Origin: Blastocystis hominis
Lineage: Eukaryota; Sar; Bigyra; Opalinata; Blastocystidae
Reading direction: 5' to 3'
Length of the DNA: 64,000 bases
Assembly (NCBI RefSeq): GCF_000151665.1
Contig: NW_013171866.1
Span: 62,001-126,000 of the forward strand
How positions within the stretch are numbered: position 1 is the stretch's first letter; each line of letters opens with the position of its first letter. The notes under the pieces were generated by a model, which had not been told where the DNA came from, made no database searches, and was given only the letters and a program-made list of their open reading frames with translations. Below, piece after piece: positions 20,727 to 33,899 of this stretch. The translations under genes were made by a program, and so were the position numbers.

Positions 20727-20750
20727 ATCCGAAATCGAATAATCTCAAGC

Positions 20751-21368
20751 TTATCGGTATCTGCGGAGAGAGAGCGTGTTGCGACGCTTCCAGCTGGCTC
20801 TCCAGGATCCTCCAATGCGCTTGTTGGCACGGTGGCCCTTCTTGTTCATGCCACGAGCATGACGACCAGCAGAGGTCAGACCACGGCACTCACGGTGCTT
20901 GTGGACAGGAGACACGATCCAGTTGATGGAGGGGTCGTTGCGGATAGCAGGGTGGTTGGGATCCACCAAGATCACCTCGTAGTACTTGTAGGTAGCGTCC
21001 TGGTTCACCCAGTAGCTGTTCAGCACACGCAGGTTCGAGCACACACGGCCCACACGGCACTCGGCAATCGTCTGAAGATTGCGGGTGTTCTTCAGCTGGT
21101 TAATACCCTGGTGCTTGGGCTTTCCGTAGACAATTCCCTTAGGATTAGGTCGCTTGCGTCCTCCGCGGCGAACGGCCACACGGTACACAACGTAACCCTG
21201 CTTGGCCTTCATGCCCAGCTTGCGGGCCTTGTCGGGACGAGTGGAGTGCGACACGCGGCACACCTTAGGAAGCTGACGATACTCCCAAGAACGAATACGA
21301 AGCACGTAACGCATGGCATCGCTCTGCTTCTTTCTCCAGAGCTCCTCAAGATACTTGTAAGCACCCAT
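20751..21368 (-). CDS. RPL15: 60S ribosomal protein L15 (eL15)
   Basis: 205 residues in one exon, the expected length. Starts [20 protein letters not shown] and contains [25 protein letters not shown] and the basic C-terminus ending [11 protein letters not shown]. It is a universal large-subunit protein of the cytosolic ribosome. The lack of introns is unusual among its neighbours. It is transcribed away from RPL10 across a 131-bp gap that probably serves as a shared promoter. Confidence 0.98.
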   Translation of the reverse strand: MGAYKYLEELWRKKQSDAMRYVLRIRSWEYRQLPKVCRVSHSTRPDKARKLGMKAKQGYVVYRVAVRRGGRKRPNPKGIVYGKPKHQGINQLKNTRNLQTIAECRVGRVCSNLRVLNSYWVNQDATYKYYEVILVDPNHPAIRNDPSINWIVSPVHKHRECRGLTSAGRHARGMNKKGHRANKRIGGSWRASWKRRNTLSLRRYR

Positions 21369-22182
<814 letters not shown>

Positions 22183-22203
22183 GGAGGTGAGGACCAGGGA
22201 GAT

Positions 22204-22211
22204 TGTTTGTT
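22204..22211 (+). terminator. TGTTTGTT element ending RPL10
   Basis: Perfect octamer 21 nt after the encoded TAA. A second copy at 22261-22268 may be a backup site. Confidence 0.75.
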
Positions 22212-22260
22212 CGATAATTCATTCACTTATTCATTCATTCACGCGTACACGCGTACACAT

Positions 22261-22268
22261 TGTTTGTT
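22261..22268 (+). terminator. Second TGTTTGTT copy between RPL10 and bS16m
   Basis: Perfect octamer 16 nt upstream of the bS16m start; it would act as a second RPL10 cleavage signal or lie in the bS16m leader. Confidence 0.45.
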
Positions 22269-22283
22269 TGATTGGTTGGAGAG

Positions 22284-22752
22284 ATGCCCGTGGTGGTATG
22301 CAAGAATGGGGAGGGGTGAGTGGTCTAGATCCGACTGGCACGTTTGGGAAGGAGACATCTTCCATTCTATCGAATTCGTGTGTGCAATAAAAATGTGAAG
22401 CGCGATGGAAAGTTCTTGGAGGAGGTAGGCTATGGGATCATTTGGGTGCGTAACAAACAGGTAGGAACGTATAATCCCATTCCGCTTGACGATGGAATCA
22501 AAGAAGTACGCTTAAACGTTGGTAGGACGGTTGTAGCATTCAATCCTATGATTAGATCGCATAAAGTATTGGTTGTCGGTGGGAGCGCAGCCTTCTGAGA
22601 CGGTAGCTATGTTGTTAGGAAGAGTAGCATGTGTGGTATCGATTGAGACATAGGCTGGGATTCTTCCTCCCCTGCCTCTTCATCCCTATTGTGAAAGCGC
22701 TGTTTCCAAGAAGAAAACCGAAGAAGGAGAAGGCGCAGCGTCTTCTTCCTAG
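22284..22752 (+). CDS. MRPS16: Mitochondrial ribosomal protein bS16
   Basis: About 110 residues in five exons joined by 30-36 nt introns. The joined protein reads MPVVIRLARLGRRHLPFYRIRV, then KRDGKFLEEVGTYNPIP, then [31 protein letters not shown], which is the bS16 signature from end to end. It is a small-subunit protein of bacterial-type ribosomes, here nuclear-encoded and presumably imported into the mitochondrion-related organelle. A shorter product would end at 22653 if the last intron (30 nt) were kept. TAG is encoded at 22750. Confidence 0.88.
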
Positions 22753-22773
22753 TTCTTCCTTTATGTAACGCAT

Positions 22774-22781
22774 TGTTTGTT
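22774..22781 (+). terminator. TGTTTGTT element ending bS16m
   Basis: Perfect octamer; the opposing minus-strand element begins after a single base. Confidence 0.75.
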
Positions 22782-22782
22782 C

Positions 22783-22790
22783 CACAAACA
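22783..22790 (-). terminator. TGTTTGTG element ending RLP24
   Basis: CACAAACA on plus; one-mismatch element for the convergent minus-strand gene, 85 nt past its encoded TAG. Confidence 0.6.
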
Positions 22791-22874
22791 GGTTGGAGAT
22801 TACAGGTTTGACAACTTGCTTGGGTGTTGGATGGTTTTCATAAAAAGTCAGGACTATCCGTGAGAACCCTAATT

Positions 22875-23549
22875 CTAATTCTGGTTCTGGTTCTGGTTCT
22901 GATTCTGATTCTGCTGCTTGTTTTGCTTCTGTCGCTGAATGTCCGCCTTGCGAGCCTTCATTTCCTCTCTCACCTGCTCCGCTCGGATGACATCCTCCGT
23001 TCTCTTGGCAGCGGCAGGAGCCAGCAACTCCACGTTCTACGCATGAATTCACAGACACAACACGACTCTGGCAATGATCGTCTTCTGATGGATTCTCTGC
23101 TGCTCCTTCGCCAGCGCCATTCTGAAAGTCACACATATCCAAAATAGCAAACCTCTTCTGATAGAAACGCTTCTCGCGAATAGTCTGAATCTCAGACACA
23201 CGTTTCATCGCCTTCAGCGTAGCAGCCATCAAATCGCGGTTGTACTTCACAGGACGGTTACGAGTCTTCTCAAACTCGAAAGTCGAGTCCTATGAGGTAA
23301 ACAACCACAGAAAACTCGCACCACGCGAATATCCTTTCCATTGGCCCTTCTGAACGCCTTTGTCCAGCGCACCTTACGAGGATTGCGCTTCAGATTGAAA
23401 TTGTTCTTGCACTTCGATCGGCAGAAGTGGAAAACCTAGTCCATGAGGTTGGCAACAGCAGAACCGACTTTACTGTCGTTTCGAACAAACGTGATACCAT
23501 GTCCAGGATAAATAGGTCCCGAGCAGAAATAGCAAGTCTCAATTCTCAT
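22875..23549 (-). CDS. RSL24D1: Ribosome biogenesis protein RLP24
   Basis: About 180 residues. Starts [18 protein letters not shown]; a 33-nt intron joins FVRNDSK to VFHFCRSKC, completing the Cys4 zinc ribbon. [20 protein letters not shown] and [13 protein letters not shown] follow, typical of RLP24 rather than RPL24. RLP24 occupies the eL24 site on pre-60S particles and activates the AAA ATPase Drg1. Introns are 29-33 nt. The tail is a pure (NQ)n run before TAG, unusual for the family. Confidence 0.9.
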
Positions 23550-23631
23550 CCTATCTTTTTACTCAATTAGGAGTACAAAAACAGAAAGAACTGACGAATC
23601 TCTCTTCCGACCCAAAACCCGTTTTGCTCTT

Positions 23632-23647
23632 AACAAACAAACAAACA
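23632..23647 (-). terminator. Triple overlapping TGTTTGTT ending ERGIC3
   Basis: The minus strand reads TGTTTGTTTGTTTGTT, three overlapping copies, starting one base after the encoded TAG. Cleavage set by the first copy would remove the stop, whereas cleavage set by the later copies keeps it. Confidence 0.75.
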
Positions 23648-23648
23648 C

Positions 23649-25073
23649 CTAATCGTTCTTAGAAATCAGTCGCTGGCTTAGCTCGGGCTCTGCAGAGCCG
23701 GATCTCCTCTGAGCACGCTTCAAAACAGAATAAACCACTCCATCCAGCATTCCCATCACAGTGAAGACACCGCCTAAGATAGCGCAGAGCGAGGTACACA
23801 ATTCGAAGAGAGGCATGTGGTACTCGCGAATGATCGATCGCAACGGAGAGAACTCGTATACAAAGTACACTCCAGGCATCAAGGTAGACCCTTCTTGTAA
23901 AGGACGAATGTGGTGTGTTTCTGTCACCCTACAATTCATCAAAACAGAAAAACATCGACTGATAGCTCTTTAACTCCTTCCCTGATTTGTTAATGTAAGT
24001 GGTTGGGATTGCGTTCACAAAATACTGGTACATGGAAGCATGGTCCACCGCCATCACGCCACGGTGGTCCACGAAGGGATTTTTCTGCTCCTACACTCAT
24101 GACAAAAAAAGTCCCGATTACTGGAATTGCTTCGCCAAGAGAAAAATGATGGATTGTGTGCGTGACATTCAGCGAATTGGCAATCTGCCGAATCTCCGAG
24201 TTGCTTAATAAATCGTTTATCCGGCCAGGGATAATAAAAACATGACCTTGTACTTTCGTAATGGAAAGTTTTCCCTCCAAACGGCAACCTCGTTCCACGC
24301 CATTTTTCCACTTCTGCAAGTAGTTAAAACCTGCGCATTGGGGCGCCTGTGCCTTTATTCTATCCACATCCCAGTTCTTCTTGCGGTAGGCTGCGATGAG
24401 CTCTTCACATGTATTGCAGCACTCCGACTTTTCTTTGGCTCCGAAACAGTCGCCGCACTCTATTGAGTAAAGCTCCCAGAGGCTTGATTACCCTTCTTGT
24501 CATCTATGACTACGATTTCATCGTCATCGTGCTTTGTGTTCTCTAATACTTCTTCTTTCGTTGGAACGGTGACCGTTACCTAGCATGTCACTTAGATTCT
24601 AAGAAAAAAACTTGGGATTTGTCCGTTTTTCCAATAGGATTGCCATTTACATCCAAGTTTGTTTTCAAAATTTCGTTTTCGATGTCTGCTCGGTCATTTC
24701 CGAGAGCATCACGATATCCCACCTGAATCATGTCACAGGGAATGCTAGTACGTAATCCAAACACCCTAGATTTACTAATCAAAATCAACCTGCAAGGAGA
24801 TCACTGTTTTGTCTGTCGTTTCCTTGTCAACCACCATATCCTCTACATGCTCCTACAAACTCAAATCACGATCCAAAAACCACATATGTCATGTACATCT
24901 TGAGTTCTCCCCAGAACAGAAGAACCATTAATAATACAGTGAATACAGAGACTAGAATCAAATCAAAGAAGAACTGTAATACTGATAGCTCCAGTGATCG
25001 TACGAACCTGAAAGCTTTCATCTGTCGCTGGATTCATATCGAACTTTTTTAGAATTTTATTGATAGACCCCAT
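23649..25073 (-). CDS. ERGIC3: ERGIC3/Erv46 COPII cargo receptor
   Basis: About 385 residues. Erv46 cycles between ER and Golgi as a cargo receptor. Seen: N-terminal MGSINKILKKFDMNP, first membrane span VFTVLLMVLLFWGEL, the lumenal motif IPCDMIQVGYRDALGN (completed by a 31-nt intron), the Cys-rich CGDCFGAKEKSECCNTCEEL, a WxxD linker, and the second span LCAILGGVFTVMGMLDG with a basic cytosolic tail. Introns of 31-34 nt were placed by homology. The start at 25073 is 55 nt from the VPS13 stop; both genes are on the minus strand. Confidence 0.9.
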
Positions 25074-25117
25074 CGATGATCCCTCGATATTGGTAGTTAA
25101 AAAATGAGAGTTGATTA

Positions 25118-25125
25118 AACAAACA
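25118..25125 (-). terminator. TGTTTGTT element ending VPS13
   Basis: 3 nt after the encoded TAG. With 4-nt spacing, cleavage falls after TA of TAG, and poly(A) would give UAA. Confidence 0.75.
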
Positions 25126-25128
25126 CAA

Positions 25129-28100
25129 CTATGACTGGAAATCGTAATATTCCTTTTTCAGAATATAATCTACATGACTTAGAACGAGGAGGCACCTGTA
25201 TTGGGACAGCACATCAGCCAATTCATTCAAAATGTCCTCATCACTGCCATCGCTCGCAACTCGCTGCTCCATTCCCGCCGGCTTTGCTTCCGTCGTGAAC
25301 ACGACTTGATGGAGATACCGCACATCATGGATCGTGGTCTGTGCGTTCCAGGAATAGCCGCATCCTTCGACGCTCCACTCCACTTTTTCGCTCGAATCTT
25401 CGCTCGGATTCATTCGCTGGATGGTCGCCTGCTCGATGGGGATGGAGATCGGCGAGGACTCTACGATCAGCAAGGAACGGAAGCAATCCTACGAATCGGT
25501 TCTCGCAGCGGGATCTTGCAATCGATGGGATAATCTACACAAAAAAACGCTGGAAAAAAGCAAACGCTGGACGCAAATGCTGACTTGGTTCGAGAACTGC
25601 ATGAATTCCTCGCGACCGAGATCCTTGCAAGAGAGCTTGATAAAAGCCTGGACGAGATTGAAGAGAGTGTTGTTGTTGAATACGCAGGTGATGGGGCAGT
25701 CGCTGATTTTCACGGAGTTGGCCGCGACTTTGCGCGCGAGAATGCAATGCGAAGCGATTCCGAAAATGTTGACGGAGTGGTAAGGCTCTTTCCACGTGAC
25801 GCGATTGATCTTGGTGTCGATGACAAGCAAGCATTGCGTGGTGAAGAACAAAACCAGCGCGCCCTGATTGACAGGGCAATGAATCACGTATTTGTCTTGG
25901 AGATTCACGACCTCTTTTCGAATCAGAATGCACATGTATTTCATGCCGATCGCCGTGTACAAACTGTACGGCTGCAGACACACGTCAAACCCAATGCAAC
26001 GAGGCAGGCGGACCATCATCGGGAACACTTCGGTGTTCGTGATGTCCTTCACTTTATCGATTAAATGCGAGGTGTCGTCGAGCAGTCCGCCCAATGGCTT
26101 CGTCACAATTCCAACCACCGAGTTCAAAACGTCGCGTTTCGGGTCTTTCAAGTCCCGAATGATCCCGTTTACTCCGCTCTTCACGCCGTGGATCAGACCG
26201 GATTTCCCGGCCGCGCGGTCTTGCTTGTAGGACTCGCTCTTGGTCAGCGTTTCCACTCCGTTTCCGAGCGTATCCACGATTTTCCCCACCGAGTTGAAGA
26301 AGCCATACGTCGTTTTCGAAACGAGCTGCTTGGTTCCTTTCCCCACGCCTTCCATAAATTCCTTTCCGCCCTTCTTCATCCCGTTGATTGGCTCGTTGAA
26401 GAAGGCTTTGAGGCCTTGGCTCAAACTGCTTACGAACTGCGCAGGGTTTCCGAGAACGTTCACAGCGCCGATGAGCGACAAGAACTGAAGTCTGGCTTGC
26501 AGAATGTAGTGATGAAGCAGCTTATCGAGGAGATCTTTCACCGAGATGTAGACGTTCTTCGCTACGAATTGGTTCAGCAAGATAGGAGCTCGGTCCAGAT
26601 TGCTGATTAAGTTCCCAGCCATATCGATGATCGATTTAATTCCCTTGGGAATGAATAGATTGTGGAGAAGCGTGTCGGTGATCGGGTATTGCGCAGTGGA
26701 TCGGAACGAAACGAACATTTTGATGGGGCAGATTTGAAGTCTGTCGACGTACATGTACAGTCGAGAAGAGGACGTGGAAGGGTAGAAATAACGCGTTTGC
26801 AGAAACCCCTGCAGCTGGACTTCGGTGAGTTGGCGAGAAAGCGAACTCTGCTGAGAGCGCGGCACCTCATCGAAGAGATCGAAGAGGTCGAAGAGCGCGT
26901 AGAGCAGCGTGGATTCGATGGCCAGATCGACCGTCTAGTTGAGATCGAGTGCTGAGTGGCTACGTGCGCGACAACGTCGAAGGATTGGATGTGGATCACG
27001 TTGGAATGGTGAGGGATGAAAGCACTGCAATGGAAAAGCTGATTGGTTCGGTTTGGGTTTGGATTTGTGGCCACCAAATAGTACCCAGAGACCAGCGATT
27101 CGGAAGCATTGCTCCGCTCGTTCATTCGCTTCACGGAGATTTCGGATGATTCGCTGCCCGTGTAAAACGGAGAATGAATCGGAGAACCCAGCACCACCGG
27201 GTATTCCGCTCCGTAAATGCTGTTATCCATCTGCAACCGACAGAGCTACGATCAACTTGACTCCGCAACCCCACGCTAAACTCAAAGCGAATGTCCTGAT
27301 TCAGCATCTTCTGGAAGAATCCGTTGATTCCCTCGATGGAGAGAAAGCCGATTTCTTTGGAGTTCTTGCTAATAATGCTGACCTGCACGCCAGCGATTCC
27401 GATTGTGATCGATTGGATGTAGGGGAACACTTGCTCGTGATCCGACGAATCGCGAGTGAGATGGCAGTCGCTCTGGTATTGCTTGGGCGAAGAGTTCACG
27501 AACGGGGAATTGGACGACTCGACGCTGAGCGACACGGTTCGACTGGCCAAGTTGGCTTGATCTGCGAGGATCAATTGATGAACCATTTCCGAAGAGAACT
27601 GCCCGGCTCTTTTTAGATCGAGGAGCCGTGTGCTAAACGCGTCCTACAGTCAAACAGAGCGAGCAAAGCGACAGCAAACTCGAAGCTGAGAACCATTTGA
27701 TGATTGATCGTCGTTCCGAAGATTCGCAGCACGGATTCCGAAGAGGGAATTCCTTTCATTCCCGGAATGGTGTTGAAGTGGGCGAGCTGTTCGCCCAGCG
27801 CCATTTGGAGACTTTCCGTCCACAATGAATACTGACTGGCGTGCTTGACTTTGAACAAATGGATGGAGGAGGAATCGGACCAGTTGAAAATCGTGGGTTT
27901 GTTCGGCTGGAGAAGAATCGGGGGCTCCAACGTGTCTTCTTGGTGAATCTACGACGTAAAAAAGCGGAGCGAAAAGCGAACGAAGAACGGAACGGTCGTG
28001 TTGTTGACTAGAAGGAACATGGGCGAGATCGTGACGATTTTCGTGTATTTAAAATCGCCAGGCGCGAAGGAAATGCTCACAGCGTACGTCTGCGACACGC

Positions 28101-31100
28101 CTCTTTTCGTTTTCAATTCCACCATCCCGTCGAAATCCGCGATATCCGCGGCGAACGACTTGCTCTTTCCGTACTGCGCCGAATGGATCTGCAGCTCCTT
28201 CTTCGATCCTTTCAACAGCAACGAGCCAGTCGTGCTGAACATCATCGGAATGTACTCCTCGTGAGACGGCGTTTCGGTCGTTAAATCATAACGAATCGGA
28301 TGAGGATCGACGGGCACTAAACGCTGCGTGTGGTCCTGTCCATTTCCAATCATAAGAGGGATCGGGGTTTTGTTGATAACCCAGAAATCACTGAACAGCT
28401 CGAGCATGATGGAGTGGTCCTGATCTCTCGAAACCGCGTAGCGAACAACGTGCTTCGAGAACTCGAGAACGCCGGTGAGATTGCTGACGATCTACAATGA
28501 AGCGCTTTAGCCAAACTTACTTGTTTCGTGTAGAGTTGCGTCGTCTCTCCGGGAAGACGGAAGCTCAGAATGCACTGAGATAGATCGACGGGGACCGAAT
28601 ACGCGTAATAGTATTCCAGCGGACTCATCAAGCCCATATCGCCTTCTACATGGTTAGACACACGGATCGAGCACGATACCTCGCGTTTTGGAGACATCCA
28701 TCACGATTAATTCAATGTTGCTATACAGCAAATTGTGGATTTTCAAGCCTGGAAGCAGCTCGATGTGCACGAGCGGAACCGAAGAGATCTGCCGAACCGT
28801 CACAAACAAGCGGAGCGTGAGACGCGCGCGGCCGACACGGATGCAAAGCTCGTTCGATCCTTTCTCGAGAGAGGCGATGTCCAGTCGGACGATCTCGGAC
28901 TGCTCAAAAATCGAGTAGTTTTCGCTTGTGCCCAGCAACAAAACTCCGTCTGTGCAGGCAGAAACGGGCGCGTAGACTTGGCAAGTCTTTGGAAGTGGGT
29001 TGAGCGAGATCTGAAGAGCGCGCGAAATCTCGGTTTTGATGCTATCGAAGCGGTAAAACAGATCAACACCCGAGTTGTTCACAACGTCCACGCGTCCAGA
29101 GACTAAAATCTCTTTTCGGCCGAAGCTGGTCTGCGAACGAGCGACGAGCGCTTGATTCGTCATGCATTTCATCACGATAATGTCCTCTCCAAAGATCGGA
29201 ATGTGTCCTTTCTGGTAATTATCGCAGTAGATCACAGCGTCGCAGCTTCGCTCAATGTGGTGTTTCCCTAGTTTCCCCTTTTTCTTCTTGAGGTCCGTTC
29301 GCAAAGACGGATATGCAGGGATCGACGTGTAAAGCGCCGTAGAATCGGCAACGTGGTATCGTTTCTCATTCAGCAAAATAGAGCTGTGTCCGTCCGAAAT
29401 GTCCACCGCAATGGGCAATCCCGAGTGATTCACCAAGCAAAGCTTGTTATAAAGATCACCATGTTCGACGTTTTCGGTCTGTCGACTCGGATCTTCGGTG
29501 AGTGAAAAGGGTTTATCCGAGGAGAGAATGAGATAGAGCTGATAGAGTTCTTGCTCGTATTCGTTGAGAATCGACAAAAGAGAATGAGTGAGATTGATAT
29601 TCAATGTCTTCACAGAGCTCACAACGATTTTGGATCGAGGTCCCGAAGCGCTGTTGATCTTTGAGTACATTCCAGAGAACGAGAATGGCTCGACGCACAT
29701 CTCCCATTGACTGAACTGTTTCTTGTAATAGTGAGCGAGCAGTGTGAACGAAGCGGACGCTCGGACATGCACGGGAACAATCTCCGTGCTCACCAAACCA
29801 TCGCACACTTCAATGAGCGCAACTGGGACCAACGAGCTGTATCGGTTCGAGACGAAAACAACGCGAACACTTGGAATCGAGAGCGATACGATCAATGATT
29901 TGAAGAGACTGAGCGACTGTTTGATCAATTCTGGGACGGACGTGGCCTCTACAATCACAGTGGGACGCATCGGTCGCATGTTCTCCATGAAGGCAGAGAG
30001 CCGAATGAGCGCTTTCGCGATGTTCAGCAGTCCCAGTGTCCCGATGAGACAATGAATCGGAGTCATTGTGACCGTTACATTCATCTTGGCAGGTTCGGGG
30101 AGCCGGATCAAAACGTTCACAGAGCATTTTTCGAGAACATCATCCGCATTGGAATCGGAAACAGGAAGGGTTTTCTGCGTGACAATTCGCAGATCGTTCA
30201 GTTGAAGAGTGATGGAATAAGAGTTGTTTAGAGCCTCCATCTTGACCGAGGCGCCGATACACACAACGCATCCAGCGCTCTCGATCGATGGCGAATCCAT
30301 CAGGAGGAAGGAAATCGGCTTGACGTTGGCAGCGAGGGACATTTTCTGATCTATCGATGAGACCAAACTAGAACAATGAATACAGATGAGAAAAGGAGTG
30401 AGTTTATCGAGAAGGTTGAAGGAGGGAGGGTTTGAATTCGAATCGAAGTCGGAATCGAAATCCGAATAGAAGTCGGAATCGAAATCGGAGTCGAAATCGA
30501 GGTTGGGAGATATTTCGGACGGAGGATACAAATCGGAAGTAGACGTGGGAGCGGAGACAACCGACAACTCAGCCTTCGTTGGCACAATCGTGGAAAAAAT
30601 GGAAGGAAGAGAGAAGAGGAAAGGCGAAGCGACGATAAAACTGTCGCCCACGTTCATCGTCATATCCAACGTTTTGTGCATGTCGACGTCCGCCATGCTG
30701 AATTGGATGTCTTGGACGACCACAGCATCGCCGAGAGGAGCCCAGTCCGATGATTCGCTGTTTGTGCACTTCAAGCTTTGGAGGGAGAAATCGATGATGT
30801 GGTCCGATAATGACGATTTCTTATAGACGTTAATCTTTTGGAGCTCGAGCTTCGCGACGTCGTTGAGATTCACGCCGATTTGGGGGATGTGGAGGCTCAG
30901 CGTTGTCGGGATTTCAGTGGAAGCAGGGTTGACATCGGTCGAAGAATCATCTGAGACAGGAGCGAGAGTTCGATTGTTGTTGTTGTTGTTTTCTTCTTCT
31001 TCTTCTTCTATTGCTGCTTCTTCTATAGGAGTTTCGTTTGCTTTTTCTTCTATTTTGCTTGGTGTTGATTCGATTGATTTCGATGATTTGGAGGACTGAA

Positions 31101-33638
31101 GAGATTTGGAGGACTGAAGTGACCTCGATGACCTCGATGACCTCGATGACCTCGATGACTTCGGCGATTTCGATAGGAAAACACCAGCGATGTGGGTAAT
31201 CGTATCTCCTCTCAAATTAAAACCGACTGGAGAGGATTCAATACTGACGGTCTTCGCTTCTGCGGTTGTCTGGATTTTCACTTGAATCGCCTCCACGCCC
31301 ATCAAATCCTTGCTGTCGTCCTGCAAACACAGAGATGAAGCGGAAATTGCGATGGTTTCACACAGCGAGGACCGCTCCGTTGTCTTCACTTGGAGCAGAG
31401 ATGACAAGAGACCGAGCGGTTTCGGAGACGTCGCAGTCGGAACGCTGAGATACACGTCTGGCAGAGAAATCACAAAGTTCGGTCCCTTTGAAAAGTCTTT
31501 TTCTTGATTCGACGTTTCCTTCTTGTTGTCTTTTTCCTTTGGAGTCTCAGTAATACTCTCGATAAACTGCACAAACTGCTCGATAAACGAGACATCTAAG
31601 AAGCCTCTCAAAGAAGGGACCGACAACTCAAAGCTGGTTTGGTTGTCTGCAGATTGAGTGAGGGAAAGCGAGGTAACCGAAGTGGGCTGAGAGAGAATTG
31701 GATGCCCTCCTTGGATATCAGTGAGCCGCAGAGAGCACGAAATGGAAACGTTTGTTTGTTCTGGAGTGGTAGAACAAGACACACACGGAGAATTCAAAAT
31801 CACGGAAGCGAACGGTATTTTCGATTCTCCAATACACATGACTCCGAAATCCTCACAGTTCAAATGAAGATTCAAAGGCTCCTTTGAAGACGGCGCAGGA
31901 CTTGCGTCCGATCCAGAAGCGCCTGTTTCATTGGCCAGATTGTTTGATTTCAATTCGGGGAAGGAAAAAAACTGATTGAGCGGCAAGAGACAGGACGGAT
32001 CCAATCGGACGGAGCAAGCAGCGAGATGGACGTTCACATCACACACAGATTCTCTGCACACAGAAACCGAAAGAAAAGGCCCTGTGTCCGGATAGAGCGA
32101 TTGCAATAAATACGAATTGCTCAACTTGTCTTCGAGCTGAAGCACCTGCAACTGGAAAGCCAATGAAAGACCATTCTTCTTTGTTTTCACATTACACTCA
32201 CCAGATTGAAGCTGGAGAGCGACACGGCAATCTTCGTTTCTAATCTCAGCATCGATCTTCTGAGTTTCGATCGACACGCAAGCCACAATCTCTCGATCCC
32301 GACGATCCATATCGACGTTCTTCGCTTGAATCGCTGCCTGAGCGCGGAAAGAGCGATTCAAGTAATGGAAGAGAATGAACAAAGCGAGAGCAAGCCAAAT
32401 CATATCACTAAAATAAAGGTAGATAAGCAAGGGAAAGGAGAGAACGGTGAGCAAAGAAAAGTAAAGTAAAGGAGAAGAAGACACGATGTGAAACAACAGA
32501 AAAGTCAGGACGTATCCCATGTTAATGCACTTCTTTGCCGAAGGCTTCGGTTGCTTGTTCGCTTCTTGTTTGGATGATGGAATCGATTGAATCACTTCGC
32601 ACACATACGCCAAATCGCTTTGATGGATCGAGATTTTCGTATCACTCATTCGAACGCCCAACTCAAGTCGAGGCGGCGGTGTTTTGATTGGCTCAAAAAG
32701 AGAAGCCGAGACGATCTCCGCTGTCGATTCATCGCTCAGTTTCCCCTGCATATCATTCCGGATCTTCTCTCTCATTTCCTCGGCAGAATGATACGACGCA
32801 GAAGAAGACAGCAAGGGACAATCTTTCTTGTCTAAATACTCCAAAAGAACGCTCTGATCCACACTCGGAACAGAGGATTTCACTTTGTCTTGCAGACACT
32901 CGGCGGAGATCCAGCGATCCTCCACGCTCGACGCATTCCAATGAATGTCACTTCGCAGGGAAAAGTCTTGAAGAAGAAGAGAAACGCCTGTAGAGGGCAT
33001 TCCAGGAGAGGAACGCTTGTTGGGATCGACATAGATTGATAGGGATTGCAGAGAAAATGATTTGTTGGCGTTAGAGGAAGGAATGTCGCTTTTGATTGTG
33101 TCGAGCTGGATCTGTTCTACATGCGCTCCGATTGCCTTCATAGAGGATGAAGGATACTCGTAACGAATGTGGACGTCCGATATTGTGACTTTCAATTTGT
33201 TGATTAAAAGAGATAAGAGCTTATTCAAGTACGTATCATCCATTTCCTCTTCTGCTGTTATTTCTTCTATTTTCCCCACTTTTGGATTTTTCACTGACTT
33301 TCCCTCCTTTAATACCACGTCCACTCCCTGGATTTCGATTAAAAAGTACATATTTGACAACTCGATCCAGGGGATCTACAGGAATGAATATCGTAAAAGA
33401 CCATACTTGAATATGCAGAAATTTGATCGATACTCTACTTAACGCTACGCTCTGATCGAGAGTATCCAGAAATGTCTTTGATAATGACTGAAAATGAGTC
33501 AGAGAGCAGAAAGCATACGATATTGCGCAAGATAAGATCACCATCGAGAAGCGAAGAAGTTACATCCGAATCGCCTATCTCGTTGATATAGAATCCGAGA
33601 CAATCGTTAATGGCTGAACAAATCACTTTTCGAGACAT
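25129..33638 (-). CDS. VPS13: VPS13/chorein-family lipid-transfer protein
   Basis: The largest gene, about 2,780 residues. VPS13 proteins are bridge-like lipid transporters at membrane contact sites. The N-terminus (CLGFYINEIGDSDVTSSLLDGDLILRNI, then SIKFLHIQIPWIEL after 31-nt introns) is the chorein domain. The middle contains long beta-groove repeats. Near 28,700-29,450 lies the SHR-BD/VAB-like region (VDVVNNSGVDLFYRFDS..LPLVHIELLPGLKIHNLL). Near 26,000-26,700 is the ATG_C/DH-like segment (NSVVGIVTKPLGGLLD). The C-terminus is PH-like. Low-complexity insertions lie at 30,430-30,510 (DFDSD) and 31,100-31,170 (SSRSS). A hydrophobic stretch near 32,340-32,520 is odd for a soluble protein. Few introns for its size. 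TAG is encoded at 25129. Confidence 0.9.
30430..30510 (-). repeat. DFDSD-coding repeat in VPS13
   Basis: TCGGAATCGAAATC-type units encode repeated Asp-Phe-Asp-Ser on the minus strand. Confidence 0.75.
31100..31170 (-). repeat. SSRSSR/LQSSKS-coding repeat in VPS13
   Basis: Nine-bp GACCTCGAT units encode Ser-Ser-Arg repeats on the minus strand, flanked by Ser-Lys-Ser units. Confidence 0.75.
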
Positions 33639-33899
33639 GAATGGAAAAGTTTGAGTAAGTGTTCACAATCCAGTTTTGCAGAAGTCGTTACACGATAATT
33701 TTGGTGTGTATTGCTTTTCTTTTATGTTTATTGTTTTCAGTTTGTTTCTGTTGTCGATCTTAATCAAACTGTACGCTGGGATGCCTTTTCTTTTGTTGCA
33801 TTAAACTTTAGAAAAATAGAAAAAGCTTAAATCCTAATACATTTATTTTTATTCAAATGGTCAACACGTAAAAACCATTTTTTCTACTCAGTTTTAGTA
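33639..33899. other. Divergent intergenic region VPS13/PA200
   Basis: AT-rich spacer between divergent genes, presumably with both promoters. The first exon of the PA200 gene may lie at its right edge. No motif was recognised. Confidence 0.4.

Noticed and set aside
22284..22653. Earlier stop of bS16m at 22651-22653
   Set aside because: A 30-nt GT-AG intron spans this stop, and splicing restores the conserved [10 protein letters not shown] ending.
22615..22874. Protein-like minus-strand segment (FYENHPTPKQVVKPVISNLF..)
   Set aside because: It lies beyond the encoded stop of RLP24 and opposite the last exon of bS16m. No start codon, splice entry or separate 3' element supports it.
23329..23337. 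ATATCCTTT on the plus strand as a U12 5' splice site
   Set aside because: It lies antisense to an RLP24 exon whose reading frame is continuous there.
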